Of a stretch of DNA of 40,501 nucleotides, positions 8,070-16,916 are shown piece by piece. Position 1 is the first letter of the stretch. The number at the start of each line of letters is the position of its first letter. The translations under genes and the position numbers were made by a program. The DNA comes from 20-14-all-45-10 sp964435965 (GTDB lineage: Bacteria; Chloroflexota; Dehalococcoidia; GIF9; AB-539-J10), in the NCBI GenBank assembly GCA_964435965.1, contig CAYTBB010000004.1, positions 1 to 40,501 of the forward strand. The letters are read 5' to 3'. The notes under the pieces were generated by a model, which was given only the letters and a program-made list of their open reading frames with translations, did not search any database and was not told where the DNA came from.

Positions 8070-8163
8070 AGCGCGGAGCTTGTCCCTCGCACGTTCCTCG
8101 CCAAATAAGGGACGAACAAGGGCCTTCCCCGTGATGGCCGAGGACAAGCCTCGGTCCTACGAT
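8070..8163. repeat. Palindromic intergenic repeat (GGACAAGCCTCGGTCCTACGA type)
   Basis: This stretch between the GGDEF gene and the first GH3 gene holds inverted pieces (GGAGCTTGTCCCTCGC, AGGGACGAACAAGGGCC, GAGGACAAGCCTCGGTCC) and ends in CCTACGA, as other repeats here do. No coding potential is seen. Confidence 0.55.
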
Positions 8164-8184
8164 TGTTTAACTGCTATGCTCAAT

Positions 8185-9858
8185 TCACCGGGCTGCGACT
8201 CGCTCGGCTTCAGTCGCTGGCACAGCTTCCACCACAACCCTGGGAGCCCCGAGCAAGGAAAGCACTTTATCCGAGGGATTAATATGTGGCGGCTTCAGAT
8301 GACCTAAATCAGCGCCCTCAGCTTGCCGCTGGGAAACATAGCGGAAAGAGGCACCTTGAGGAAGGAAGGTAACCTGAATTGGTTCTAACCCTAGCGTAGT
8401 CTCAATATCACCGAAGAGAGTCCTGTAGGGGTTATATTCGTACTGTCTCTCCAACTCCTTGAATTGCTCATATATCGCTGCTGCCACACCTTGCTCACTG
8501 GCAATGTAATCGCCTTTGAGTTCGAGGTAAATATGCAATGCGGGTTTATTGCCAATCATCTCCTTGCGCGCTGTCCAATCCGAATAAGGAATCCCGCTGT
8601 TCTCAATTGCCTCCCAGATTATCCTCTCTGTGACTCGACCAAGGCCAGCAATATCAATTAGGTCGTCAGCTCTACTATAAAATACCATCTGTGGAATATC
8701 AATGCCCAGCTTCTCATTTCGCAGCGAGGTTATCCTGATCATGTCACCAACTCTATATCTAACCAGCGGGCTGCCATGAAAATTGGTAATGACTATCTCA
8801 TAGTTCTCACCGGCTTTCACCTCATCCAGCAAAACGGTTTTCGGTTGGTGGGAACGGTCTAACTGCCATTTGAACCATTCCCGCTCAGGGATAAACTCAA
8901 GGAAGTTGAGGTTGGGTATGAAAGTCATGCCATCGTAATCCCAGGTCTGGATGGCAAAATAGCCACCTTCAGTAGCAGAATACATCTCAAGCAAAGGTCT
9001 GCCCCACAGTTCCTCCACTTTTTTCCTGAAAACACCGCTATCTGTGCCACTGCCGGCAATCCCTTTGAGCGACCACATATCTTTAGGTAACATAGGGCGA
9101 TGAGCCAGTTTGCTCTTGAGCACTCCCTTGGTCACACGGAGCAGCGCCGCAGGATGAGACAACAAAGGACGAATGTTTCTCTTTTCCGACCGTCTACCAA
9201 ACTGGTCTCCTACGGCAACCAATGCGGATGGCAGACCACCAACCATGTCGAGTCCTCGATATAGAGCCTCCCCAAAACCAGCTCTCAACCTCTCCTGGAA
9301 CGGCATGCCTTCTCCGTGTTTAGGTAGGAGATCACAGCCAGTTGCCGATTGTGTCACCTGAACGAGAGCACCCGAAATATACTCTGGCGGGCCCATGCTG
9401 AACAGCAATTTGAAGTGCTCATTTAACTTAGAAGTATCACCTCGGCTGTCACAAGTAGAAAGGAGGAGGACAGCTCCTCCCAACTTTTCACACTCACGGA
9501 TAAAGTCTTCTGACAAGGATACCCACTTAACATCAAATTCCCCGGTCTTTCCTGAAGTGCGCACCCACCTGGCAACCTTTGCCGGCAAGCCATCCTCCCT
9601 TCTCTCTGCCAGCTCAGGGAGGTAATCACCATAGGTGGTTAAAGGCACCTGCTCCCGGAATTCTTCCACAGTCGTGGGCATAGCACCTCGCATCACTTTC
9701 CTCCCCAGTTCACAATTCTTTAGCAGCTCAACTTGCTCCAGCAGCAGCCTCTTCTGGATGTCCATAAACTCCTCCAAACTGAGGTCAATGAAGCCACAGC
9801 ACATCTGCCAAAGTTCCTCTCTCCTGCCCTGCCGTAGTAAATCAATTGGCCTGGTCAT
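8185..9858 (-). CDS. GH3-family adenylate-forming enzyme, copy A
   Basis: The 557-residue protein (from MTRPIDLLRQGR) belongs to the GH3 auxin-responsive-promoter family of acyl-acid adenylating enzymes. Visible are the opening region VEEFREQVPLTTYGDY, ATP motif 1 RTSGKTGEF (about residue 98), motif 2 MYSATEGGYFA (about 290) and motif 3 VRYRVGDMIRI (about 377). Plant members join amino acids to acyl hormones; bacterial roles are unknown. The start at 9858 has AGGAGGTG six bases upstream, better than the GTC/ATG-rich frame extension to 9888, which runs into a palindromic repeat. It is the downstream partner of a ribbon-helix-helix-like gene and is one half of a tandem duplication with copy B (10661-12340). 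The two proteins are nearly identical at both ends but clearly diverged in the middle (about residues 110-330), so substrate choice may differ. Confidence 0.88.
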   Translation of the reverse strand: MTRPIDLLRQGRREELWQMCCGFIDLSLEEFMDIQKRLLLEQVELLKNCELGRKVMRGAMPTTVEEFREQVPLTTYGDYLPELAERREDGLPAKVARWVRTSGKTGEFDVKWVSLSEDFIRECEKLGGAVLLLSTCDSRGDTSKLNEHFKLLFSMGPPEYISGALVQVTQSATGCDLLPKHGEGMPFQERLRAGFGEALYRGLDMVGGLPSALVAVGDQFGRRSEKRNIRPLLSHPAALLRVTKGVLKSKLAHRPMLPKDMWSLKGIAGSGTDSGVFRKKVEELWGRPLLEMYSATEGGYFAIQTWDYDGMTFIPNLNFLEFIPEREWFKWQLDRSHQPKTVLLDEVKAGENYEIVITNFHGSPLVRYRVGDMIRITSLRNEKLGIDIPQMVFYSRADDLIDIAGLGRVTERIIWEAIENSGIPYSDWTARKEMIGNKPALHIYLELKGDYIASEQGVAAAIYEQFKELERQYEYNPYRTLFGDIETTLGLEPIQVTFLPQGASFRYVSQRQAEGADLGHLKPPHINPSDKVLSLLGAPRVVVEAVPATEAERVAAR

Positions 9859-9882
9859 AGTTACACCTCCTACTTTCCTCCA

Positions 9883-10005
9883 TGTCATTCAGAGTCCTTT
9901 AGCCCCTTCGCTACGCTCAGGGTAACAACATAGCTGTCATTCTGAGCCGCAGGCGAAGAATCTCAGGAATTCTTCATTCCGCTTCACTTCATTCAGAATG
10001 ACATG
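9883..10005. repeat. Palindromic TGTCATTCTGAG-type repeats, copy A
   Basis: Two elements follow each other: ATGTCATTCAGAG... to ...GCTCAGGGTAACA, then TGTCATTCTGAGCCGC... to ...ATTCAGAATGACAT. Both contain inverted ends. The whole block is repeated, with few changes, at 12365-12487 as part of the tandem duplication. Confidence 0.75.
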
Positions 10006-10130
10006 GAATGTTGAGGACACTATGGCAGGCCTTAATTTAGTTGGGAAGTGATTATCTTCTAGAAGATAGTTCTATTTGAAGCTGTGAAAAGTATGACTGA
10101 GGAGAAAATGTGAGGAAATAGCCAAGGTTC

Positions 10131-10451
10131 TTAACCGCTCTTGCCTTTTTGGGAGCTGCCCAGAGCTTGTAACCTCTGGCTTAACTGCTCGAATTCCTTA
10201 TCCTTAGGCTGCTTGCCTAGTTCCAGCCCGTAGCTAATGAAGAACTCCAGGAAATTACGCAGTAGCTCTTTCGTTCCTTCCTGAAACTGGCAAAACTCTT
10301 CCCTGGTTACTCCATCATGTTTCTTACTTTCCTCTTTCAATTGGTTATCAATGAGAAAATCAATGAACTCAGAACGATCCAGGTCACCACGATTGTCGTC
10401 TATCTTTTTCACCAGTTCAGCATCTACTATCAGCATCCTTTTCTCAGACAT
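10131..10451 (-). CDS. Ribbon-helix-helix-like small protein, copy A
   Basis: The 106-residue protein starts MSEKRMLIVDAELVKKIDDN. Its first 45 residues (a strand, then DLDRSEFIDFLIDNQLK helices) look like a ribbon-helix-helix DNA-binding fold with a GDLDRSEF turn, and the rest is a charged amphipathic helical region, probably for oligomerisation. It would therefore be a regulator of the GH3 gene that follows 273 bases downstream. GGAGGAG lies 6 bases before the ATG (minus strand). The protein is identical to copy B at 12609-12929, and the four base differences I found between the genes are all synonymous, so both copies appear to be under selection or kept alike by gene conversion. The RHH call is from pattern only. 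Confidence 0.72.
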   Translation of the reverse strand: MSEKRMLIVDAELVKKIDDNRGDLDRSEFIDFLIDNQLKEESKKHDGVTREEFCQFQEGTKELLRNFLEFFISYGLELGKQPKDKEFEQLSQRLQALGSSQKGKSG

Positions 10452-10494
10452 GTATCACTCCTCCTCATTGTGAGTGTACAAAGAATACTGCACC

Positions 10495-10640
10495 ATCCTC
10501 ACAACGGCATTTTGAGATTCCTCATCCAGCTTCGCTCCTCTCAGAACGACAAGAGATCGATTATGAATATTACGCTCATACATACCAAAGTTTGGCAAAG
10601 CTTATTCTCCAGGGGCGAGGCTAAAGCCTCGCCCCTACGA
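10495..10640. repeat. Intergenic repeats between the two RHH-GH3 units
   Basis: The stretch holds a GCATTTTGAGATTCC...CTCAGAACGACA element (about 10505-10555) and a GGGGCGAGGCTAAAGCCTCGCCCC hairpin (about 10611-10634) ending in CTACGA. It separates the two units of the tandem duplication and is not present in the equivalent position upstream of copy B. Confidence 0.65.
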
Positions 10641-10660
10641 CTCTCACTAGTAGACTCAGT

Positions 10661-12340
10661 TCACCGAGTTGCGACTCGCTCGGCTTCAGTCGCTGGCACA
10701 GCTTCCACCACAACCCTCGGAGCCCCAAGCAGGGAAAGTACTTTATCAGATGGGTTAATATGAGGCGGCTTCAGATTACCTAAGTCAGCGCCTTCAGCTT
10801 GGCGTTGAGCCATATAATTGGTAAAAGCGCCCTGAGGAAGTAAAGTAACCTCTACCGGTTTCAAGCCAAGCACAGCCTCCGGATCACCATAACCTCCGTG
10901 GAATAGAAAAGGATTATAATGATATACGCTGTCTAGTTTTATAAGCTCGTCATACACTGCCGCTGCTATGGTTTTTTCACTGGCAATATAGTTACCCCTA
11001 AGCTCAACGTAGAGACGCAATATCGCTGTATCGGCCACCATCTCTTTGCGAGCCGCCCAGTCCACGTAGGAGATACCGGTATTTTCAATTGCCTGCCAGA
11101 TAAGTTTCTCCGTCATGCGACCAAAACCACTAATATCAATTAGGTCATCAGCTCGCCTCTCAAATACCATCTGTGGGATATCAATATTCAGTTTCTCATT
11201 TCGTAGCGAGGTTATCCGCACCATATCACCCGGTCTGTATCTGGTCATCACACCGCCGTGAAAATCAGTTATGACTACCTCATAGTTTTCACCCGCTTTC
11301 ACCTCGTCCAGCAAAACGGTCTTTGGTTGGTAGGAACGGTCTAATTGCCACTTGAACCACTCCCTCTCAGGGATAAACTCAAAGAAAACGAGGTTGGGAA
11401 CGAAGGTCATACCCTCGTAATCCCAGGTCTGGGTAGCATAAATACCACCTTCAGTGCCGCCATATTCCTCAAGTGGATATCTACCCCATAGCTCTTTCAC
11501 TCGCTTTTTGAAAACAGTGCTATCTGTGCCACCACCTCCAATTCCCTTAACCGACCACAGGTCTTTGGGCAACATAGGACGATGAGCCAGTTTGCTCTTG
11601 ATTAATGCCTTAGTCACACGCAAAAGAGCTTTAGGATGAGATAGCAGAGGGTGAAAGTTTGTCTTCCCTGTTTTTTGTTTGAACTGTTCCCCCACTGCCA
11701 CCACAACGGAAGTCAATCCACCAAAGGCATCAAGTCCTTGATACAATGCTTCCGCAAAGCCAGTCCTGGTTTTCTCTTGAAAGGACATCCCCTCAGCGTT
11801 AGAGGGCAACATATCCAAGCCAAGTGCCTGCTGTATTAAGTCACAGAGAAGCGCCGAGGCATACTCTCGAGACCCTGTGATATGTATTGCCTTCTGATGT
11901 TCCTTTACCTGAGAAAGATCGCCTCGACCGTTGCACATACAAAAAATGGCCATGCCGGCAGCCACCTTCTCAAATTCTCCCAGGAAATCTTCAGAAAAGG
12001 GCAACCACTTAACATTATATTCGCCAGTTCTGCCTGAAGTACGTGCCCACCGGGTAACCTTAGCTGGCAATACATCCTCCCTTTTTTGCGCTAGCTCAGG
12101 AAGGTAATCACCATAGGTGGTTAATGGCACCTGCTCCCGAAATTCTTCCACAGTCGTGGGCATAGCTCCGCGCATTACCTTCCTCCCCAGTTCACAATTC
12201 TTTAAGAGCTCGATTTGCTCCAGCAGCAACCTCTTCTGGATGTCCATAAACTGCTCCAAACTTAACTCAATGAAGCCACAGCACATCTGCCAAAGCTCCT
12301 CTTTCCTGCCCTGCCGTAGTAAATCAACTGGCCTGGTCAT
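10661..12340 (-). CDS. GH3-family adenylate-forming enzyme, copy B
   Basis: This is the 559-residue paralogue of copy A (from MTRPVDLLRQGR), with ATP motif 1 RTSGRTGEY, motif 2 EYGGTEGGIYA and motif 3 TRYRPGDMVRI. The first 95 residues and the last 35 (GADLGNLKPPHINPSDKVLS and on) almost match copy A, whereas the middle carries many substitutions (for example GMAIFCMCNGRGDLSQV where copy A has GAVLLLSTCDSRGDTSKL). The start at 12340 has the same AGGAGGTG site six bases upstream. It follows RHH copy B on the same strand, and the unit is placed upstream of unit A, so four genes in a row may form one regulon. Function is only predicted: adenylation, and perhaps amidation, of an unknown acid. Confidence 0.88.
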   Translation of the reverse strand: MTRPVDLLRQGRKEELWQMCCGFIELSLEQFMDIQKRLLLEQIELLKNCELGRKVMRGAMPTTVEEFREQVPLTTYGDYLPELAQKREDVLPAKVTRWARTSGRTGEYNVKWLPFSEDFLGEFEKVAAGMAIFCMCNGRGDLSQVKEHQKAIHITGSREYASALLCDLIQQALGLDMLPSNAEGMSFQEKTRTGFAEALYQGLDAFGGLTSVVVAVGEQFKQKTGKTNFHPLLSHPKALLRVTKALIKSKLAHRPMLPKDLWSVKGIGGGGTDSTVFKKRVKELWGRYPLEEYGGTEGGIYATQTWDYEGMTFVPNLVFFEFIPEREWFKWQLDRSYQPKTVLLDEVKAGENYEVVITDFHGGVMTRYRPGDMVRITSLRNEKLNIDIPQMVFERRADDLIDISGFGRMTEKLIWQAIENTGISYVDWAARKEMVADTAILRLYVELRGNYIASEKTIAAAVYDELIKLDSVYHYNPFLFHGGYGDPEAVLGLKPVEVTLLPQGAFTNYMAQRQAEGADLGNLKPPHINPSDKVLSLLGAPRVVVEAVPATEAERVATR

Positions 12341-12364
12341 AGTTACACCTCCTACTTTCCTCCA

Positions 12365-12487
12365 TGTCATTCAGAGCCCTTTAGACCCTTCGCTACGCTC
12401 AGGGTGACAACAGAGCTGCCATTCTGAGCCGCAGGCGAAGAATCTCAGGAATTCTTCATTCCGTTTCACTTCATTCAGAATGACATG
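12365..12487. repeat. Palindromic TGTCATTCTGAG-type repeats, copy B
   Basis: This block duplicates 9883-10005 with a handful of changes (for example GGGTGACA in place of GGGTAACA), at an offset of about 2482 bases. It lies between RHH copy B and GH3 copy B. Confidence 0.75.
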
Positions 12488-12608
12488 GAATATTGGAGAG
12501 ACTATGACAGGCCTTAATTTAGTTGGGAAGTGACTATCTTCTAGAAGATAGTTCTATTTGAAGCTGTGAAAAGTATAACTGAGGAGAAAATGGGAGGAAA
12601 AGTGTTTC

Positions 12609-12929
12609 TTAACCGCTCTTGCCTTTTTGGGAGCTGCCCAAGGCTTGTAACCTCTGGCTTAACTGCTCGAATTCCTTATCCTTAGGCTGCTTGCCTAGTT
12701 CCAGCCCGTAGCTAATGAAGAACTCCAGGAAATTACGCAGTAGCTCTTTCGTTCCTTCCTGAAACTGGCAAAACTCTTCCCTGGTTACTCCATCATGTTT
12801 CTTACTTTCCTCTTTCAATTGGTTATCAATGAGAAAATCAATGAACTCAGAACGATCCAGGTCACCACGATTGTCGTCTATCTTTTTCACCAGTTCAGCA
12901 TCCACTATCAGCATCCTTTTTTCAGACAT
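12609..12929 (-). CDS. Ribbon-helix-helix-like small protein, copy B
   Basis: The 106-residue product is identical to that of copy A (10131-10451). The coding sequences differ at four positions that I could find, all silent (two in the QALGSS codons, one in the first E codon, one in the VDA codons). GAGGAG precedes the ATG at good distance. It heads the tandem RHH-GH3-RHH-GH3 array on the minus strand. DNA binding by the N-terminal ribbon-helix-helix-like part is inferred from pattern. Confidence 0.72.
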   Translation of the reverse strand: MSEKRMLIVDAELVKKIDDNRGDLDRSEFIDFLIDNQLKEESKKHDGVTREEFCQFQEGTKELLRNFLEFFISYGLELGKQPKDKEFEQLSQRLQALGSSQKGKSG

Positions 12930-12971
12930 GTAACGCTCCTCTCATATCATTATACCCCCTACATTTTATTC

Positions 12972-13066
12972 AGGCTGTTCAATTTTGCCTCATCCGGATT
13001 CTCGTAGTGCGACCCTTTAGGGTCGTGCACGAGGCTAAAGCCTCGCACTACACTTTTGAACACCCT
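12972..13066. mobile_element. MITE-like element 1 (inverted ends AGGnTGTTCAA)
   Basis: The left end reads AGGCTGTTCAATTTT and the reverse complement of the right end reads AGGGTGTTCAAAAGT. The inside holds the GTAGTGCGACCCTTTAGGGTC / GAGGCTAAAGCCTCGCACTAC hairpins. The ends match those of the element at 13438-13570. Flanking bases (CATTTTATT and CATGTTAAA) are only a poor target duplication. Confidence 0.5.
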
Positions 13067-13136
13067 CATGTTAAATAGGGGTGACCTCTACAACCTTGTT
13101 CTCAGACACCCCCACGATAACCACAATGCTCAAGCC

Positions 13137-13412
13137 CTAAGCTCCATTGCCATCTCGGAACCCGAGCACTTCCATTATACTATCTATATTCTTAAGCAGC
13201 CCCAAACCCTTGTCGGTCACCCGATAGGTAACTACGGGGTTACCCACCTCCACCTTATTAATAAAACCATGACTCAACAGGAAGCCAAGATATTTCTGTA
13301 TCTGGCTGTAGCTCATATTGGCGCTATACATAATCTCCGTTTTGCCAGCGCCATTTTCGCCTACCTTGAGCATATCAGCCATTATCTCGATGTTAGACCG
13401 GCGCCGATTCAT
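13137..13412 (-). CDS. Winged-helix DNA-binding protein
   Basis: The 91-residue protein (from MNRRRSNIEIMADML) has the winged-helix layout common in archaea and Dehalococcoidia (HTH_45-like): IEIMADMLKVGENG, then KTEIMYSANMSYSQIQKYLGFLL with the recognition helix, then HGFINKVEVGNPVVTYRVT as the wing, and TDKGLGLLKNIDSI as the last helix. It is almost certainly a transcriptional regulator. The ATG at 13412 has AGGTGG 5 bases upstream; a GTG at 13421 is a less likely start. It sits alone between two MITE-like elements (12972-13066 and 13438-13570), upstream of the RHH-GH3 array on the same strand, which it may or may not control. Confidence 0.82.
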   Translation of the reverse strand: MNRRRSNIEIMADMLKVGENGAGKTEIMYSANMSYSQIQKYLGFLLSHGFINKVEVGNPVVTYRVTDKGLGLLKNIDSIMEVLGFRDGNGA

Positions 13413-13437
13413 TGTCACCACCTCACTCCTATTACTA

Positions 13438-13570
13438 CAGGCTGTTTAATTTTGATTCCCCGTTCAATTTCAGCCATCTCAGAGGTGTTTCACCCAAAAA
13501 TTCCTGTAGTTGCCTGATAAACCAGACAAAGTCGCCCAATAAATTGGGCAACTACATTTTTAAACGGCCT
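13438..13570. mobile_element. MITE-like element 2 with 8-base target duplication
   Basis: The left end (AGGCTGTTTAATTTTG) and the reverse complement of the right end (AGGCCGTTTAAAAATG) match at most positions. TATTACTA occurs immediately before (13430-13437) and immediately after (13571-13578), as expected for a target-site duplication. The element has no coding capacity and contains a nested palindrome, TGTAGTTGCC...GGGCAACTACA (13505-13556). It is a short non-autonomous inverted-repeat element; the source transposase is not in the window. Confidence 0.7.
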
Positions 13571-13679
13571 TATTACTATCGTCCTATGACCATTTTACCA
13601 CAGGCAGAAAAGTTGTCAATAGAACAATGTTCTAGACACCATCTAATGTAGGGTGAGCCTGCAGTATGGAGCTAAAGCA

Positions 13680-13800
13680 CCGCACCTACAGCCTTGACGC
13701 CACAAGATTCCCCTGCCATTGCGAGGGGCGAAGGGCTCAGGATGACATTTGAGGTAAGATCGCCACACCTTCAGCTCGCAATGACCCGGTGACGTTGAGG
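13680..13800. repeat. CATTGCGAGG / CGCAATGACC-type repeat remnants
   Basis: Degraded palindromic pieces (CCATTGCGAGGGGCGAAGG...CAGGATGACA, then TTCAGCTCGCAATGAC) fill the space downstream of the beta-propeller gene on the minus strand. No gene is seen between 13579 and 13858. Confidence 0.55.
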
Positions 13801-13858
13801 GTTCGTGGACGTACCGAACCAGTGTTAGAGGTGATTGTTCCACTTGAGGCCCGAGTTC

Positions 13859-16800
13859 CTACCTCTTGACAAGGCAAAGCACAATAATAACTATGACCAA
13901 TAAGGTCAGCATACCGATGACAAGCCATATCCAGAGTGGTGTTACCGGCGTGACTGGCATTGCTGCTAAAGTTGGCTGTGGCTGTTGCGGCATTACAGTA
14001 AAAACGCCTATGACACTGGGTTCACTGGGCACGGGCTCAATGGCTTTTACCTGCCAGAAATAGGTTGCCCCCCAGTCGAGCTTGCCGCTACATATGTAAG
14101 CTGAGGTAGGCACTTTTTCTTTGACCACTATCTCCGTTAGACCGGCATCCTTGGCTAAAATAAACCCATATTTTGTCGTGTGGGGGAAACCCAGCCAAGA
14201 AAAGGTCGGTGACCTTGAAACACCCCTGCTGCCACTCTCGGGAACTTTCAGGATAGGTGCAATATGCATCTCCTCTATCGCGGAGCAGGTTTTCACGGTA
14301 AAGTTCATCGGAGGCGACCACCGACTATGAACTCGCTCACCCTCAGTGGTTGAGCAACTCCTCACCTTCCAGTAGTAAGTCTGCCCACAGCCGAGACGGA
14401 ATGAGCTCAAAGAGAGACACCAGGCAGGGTCACGAATATCGTCAGGGGTTACGTTCTCCGCCTTGATTATCACATAGTCAAACTTTTCATCCAGAGCTAC
14501 CCATAGCTCGTATTCCTCACTCGGAGGCAGCTCCCTCCAGCGGAAGAAAAATGTTCTAGCTTGGCAGGTACACGGGTCACAGGGCACCAATTCACCTATA
14601 GCCGGTGAAGTTGGCCAAGGTGTAGCAAGAACGAAGGCATCGGAATAAATCCAGAGACATCCCTTATTAGCTAAGAAATCATAATCTCGGTCATCAATGG
14701 CCCATAAATCTATAGCTTCATCGCTTATTGCCCTGAGCGTTTTGGCTCTAAAAGTGACGTTGCTGGCCAACCCAAGGGTGAGGCTGTCCCAGTCGTCCTC
14801 CTCGACAGTTTCCAGATGAGGGATTAGGGTGCGAACAACGCCTGAGCCGTAGGCTCCGTAAAGAGCTCCTCCTTTCTGAGCCAAACCATAAAACCCCAGA
14901 TGTGGTGGATTTAGCTCCCGCCACGATATACTGCCTTCAATAGTCCACCGGTGGATTTTGCCCTCACTACTGGCAACATAGATAAATCTGTTGTCATCAA
15001 ATTCCTCATCGGGAATTACCAGTATATTCCCCGGCTCAGGCACCTCCTCAGTAAGCTCAAAAATGACTCCACCGTCAGTAGAATAGGCAATCTTACCTTC
15101 GCCAGTTTCATCTTCACCAACGAAAACAAAATCCTCACCGCTAGCAGCTATGGTATAACCAGAGAGAAGCCCGGTATCTATATCCCTGTCCCATTCCCAG
15201 ATACCTCGCTTCTCATTCCAAGTGCCTTTATTGACCAGATTATCATCCAGAACATAGAGCACTTGGTTGCTGACTACGGCCAAATCAGTGATACAGGGGC
15301 AGTCCCAAACTCGCTTCCATGTCTCTCCCTTATCCAGCGAGTAGCAGGCATAATCGCTTTCTCGAACAGCAAAAAAGATAGCCTCCTCTTCACTTTCTTC
15401 AGGAGTAGGCCTTAGAATTATGTCATCGGTTTCGCTATCAAAGCACCACACCCTCTGCCAGATTTCCCCCAATGTTTCGCCTTGGCTTCGCCACAAGCTA
15501 TCAAAGCCACTGCCTACTGAGGCAAGATAAAGAGTTTCGGTATCGGCAGGTAAGGCAAAGTCACAAAGCTTGCCCATTTCGGTATCTATAAGGCTGAGCT
15601 GATTCCAGGTATCGCCATCATCTTCGCTCAATGAAAAGGAACTTTCATCATATGGCTGGCCATTCCATTTTGTAGCTTCTTTCCAGTCAGCAGCACTGGT
15701 TACATTGTTGCTGCTGGTACCGCAATAAGCCACTTTGCCACCAGAACTCCAAGCAACTTGGGCATTGGCATGGCCTGAGATAGCGCCGCCAGTAGGCGGC
15801 TCGCTAGGCTCTTCCCAATCGGGGAATCTTTCCTCAGGATTAGCACAGAGATGAATTAAAGCGCTGGCTGAATCCTTATCACCCAACACCTCACCCGCTA
15901 GAAGCTTGCCGCTGCTACAAGTGCCATGATAGGCAATGGAAGCTAAAGAAACCTTGCGACCGTAGTCGACATCCAGCCTGAAGACCCTGGTATCTTCGAT
16001 TCGGTAAACATCATCAGCAGCCGTGCTTGAGCTATAAGCAGCATAAACAACACGCCTCTCGGCATCGTCCCCTAAGTAATCCCTGGGCAGCTCCAAATCA
16101 GAGACAATGATTTCATTTTCCCCCGGCGAATCTCCGCTGACCTCGCTTATCTCCACCTTACTAGGCTCAGTCACCTCCCAGTTTGTGGTATTTTCATCAG
16201 TATTCCTGATACCAGTGCAGACATAGCTCCTATCGTCATCGCTAGCAATAGCCAGCATGGTCTTATCGCTATCATAATTGGGCGAGAAACGAAGCGAGGT
16301 AACATCCATATCTAAACCTTGAGCTTCCCAGCCAGGAAATCCCAGCCGCCTTATCACCCAGATATCGCCATTGGTGCTGCCATCAGGATTTCGTGTGCCG
16401 ATGGCAATATCTCTATCGTCACCATATTCTGGAGAGATAGCGATGTCAGAAATAAGCAAAGCACCCAAATCAGGGAGATTAGTATTTACCCACTCTTTCC
16501 CACCATCCTCGGACACATAAACTGCTGTTCTATTGTTAGTAACCACCGCCACTAAATCTCGGTCATCGGGCGCCACAGCTACATCCCAAGCAGGCAAAGT
16601 GGCACCCTCCTCAGTAAGGGCATCGGTTAAATCATCTTCCCAAGTAACGCCACCATCAGTTGACTTATAGACCTTACTATGGGGAATATCTATGGCGTAG
16701 AAGGTTTCATCATCAGAGCCAACCACGATAGCGTTTATTTCACTAGGACTAACTACCACATTGCCCTCTTCGCTGGGGGTATCCACAATAGACCACTTCA

Positions 16801-16909
16801 GCTTGTCTGGACTAGCCGAAACCAATTCAGTCCCGGCGAAGGGAAATAAGCAGGAGAACAGCAGGAGAATCAAGCCTAGACATGTCACTAAGGATTTTTT
16901 CTTAGCCAC
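13859..16909 (-). CDS. Secreted, membrane-anchored beta-propeller (BNR/Asp-box) surface protein with Ig/Fn3-like domains
   Basis: The 1016-residue protein starts with a signal peptide (MAKKKSLVTCLGLILLLFSC, cleavage near residue 31) and ends with one membrane helix (PLWIWLVIGMLTLLVIVIIV) and a short basic tail. The long middle has Asp-box repeats of the sialidase/sortilin propeller kind: YKSTDGGVTWEDD, VYVSEDGGKEWVN, SLSEDDGDTWNQ, CYSLDKGETWKRVW and AYSTDGGVIFEL. Two fibronectin-III-like domains follow (about residues 760-990), with TFFFRWRELPPSEEYELWV and PTFSWLGFPHTTKYGF. It is probably an exposed binding or adhesion protein; an enzymatic role cannot be shown. The start is GTG at 16909, as an in-frame stop lies six codons upstream. 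The promoter at 16917-16945 implies a leaderless transcript. It is divergent from the pilus genes. Confidence 0.85.
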   Translation of the reverse strand: MAKKKSLVTCLGLILLLFSCLFPFAGTELVSASPDKLKWSIVDTPSEEGNVVVSPSEINAIVVGSDDETFYAIDIPHSKVYKSTDGGVTWEDDLTDALTEEGATLPAWDVAVAPDDRDLVAVVTNNRTAVYVSEDGGKEWVNTNLPDLGALLISDIAISPEYGDDRDIAIGTRNPDGSTNGDIWVIRRLGFPGWEAQGLDMDVTSLRFSPNYDSDKTMLAIASDDDRSYVCTGIRNTDENTTNWEVTEPSKVEISEVSGDSPGENEIIVSDLELPRDYLGDDAERRVVYAAYSSSTAADDVYRIEDTRVFRLDVDYGRKVSLASIAYHGTCSSGKLLAGEVLGDKDSASALIHLCANPEERFPDWEEPSEPPTGGAISGHANAQVAWSSGGKVAYCGTSSNNVTSAADWKEATKWNGQPYDESSFSLSEDDGDTWNQLSLIDTEMGKLCDFALPADTETLYLASVGSGFDSLWRSQGETLGEIWQRVWCFDSETDDIILRPTPEESEEEAIFFAVRESDYACYSLDKGETWKRVWDCPCITDLAVVSNQVLYVLDDNLVNKGTWNEKRGIWEWDRDIDTGLLSGYTIAASGEDFVFVGEDETGEGKIAYSTDGGVIFELTEEVPEPGNILVIPDEEFDDNRFIYVASSEGKIHRWTIEGSISWRELNPPHLGFYGLAQKGGALYGAYGSGVVRTLIPHLETVEEDDWDSLTLGLASNVTFRAKTLRAISDEAIDLWAIDDRDYDFLANKGCLWIYSDAFVLATPWPTSPAIGELVPCDPCTCQARTFFFRWRELPPSEEYELWVALDEKFDYVIIKAENVTPDDIRDPAWCLSLSSFRLGCGQTYYWKVRSCSTTEGERVHSRWSPPMNFTVKTCSAIEEMHIAPILKVPESGSRGVSRSPTFSWLGFPHTTKYGFILAKDAGLTEIVVKEKVPTSAYICSGKLDWGATYFWQVKAIEPVPSEPSVIGVFTVMPQQPQPTLAAMPVTPVTPLWIWLVIGMLTLLVIVIIVLCLVKR

Positions 16910-16916
16910 TAAGGCT

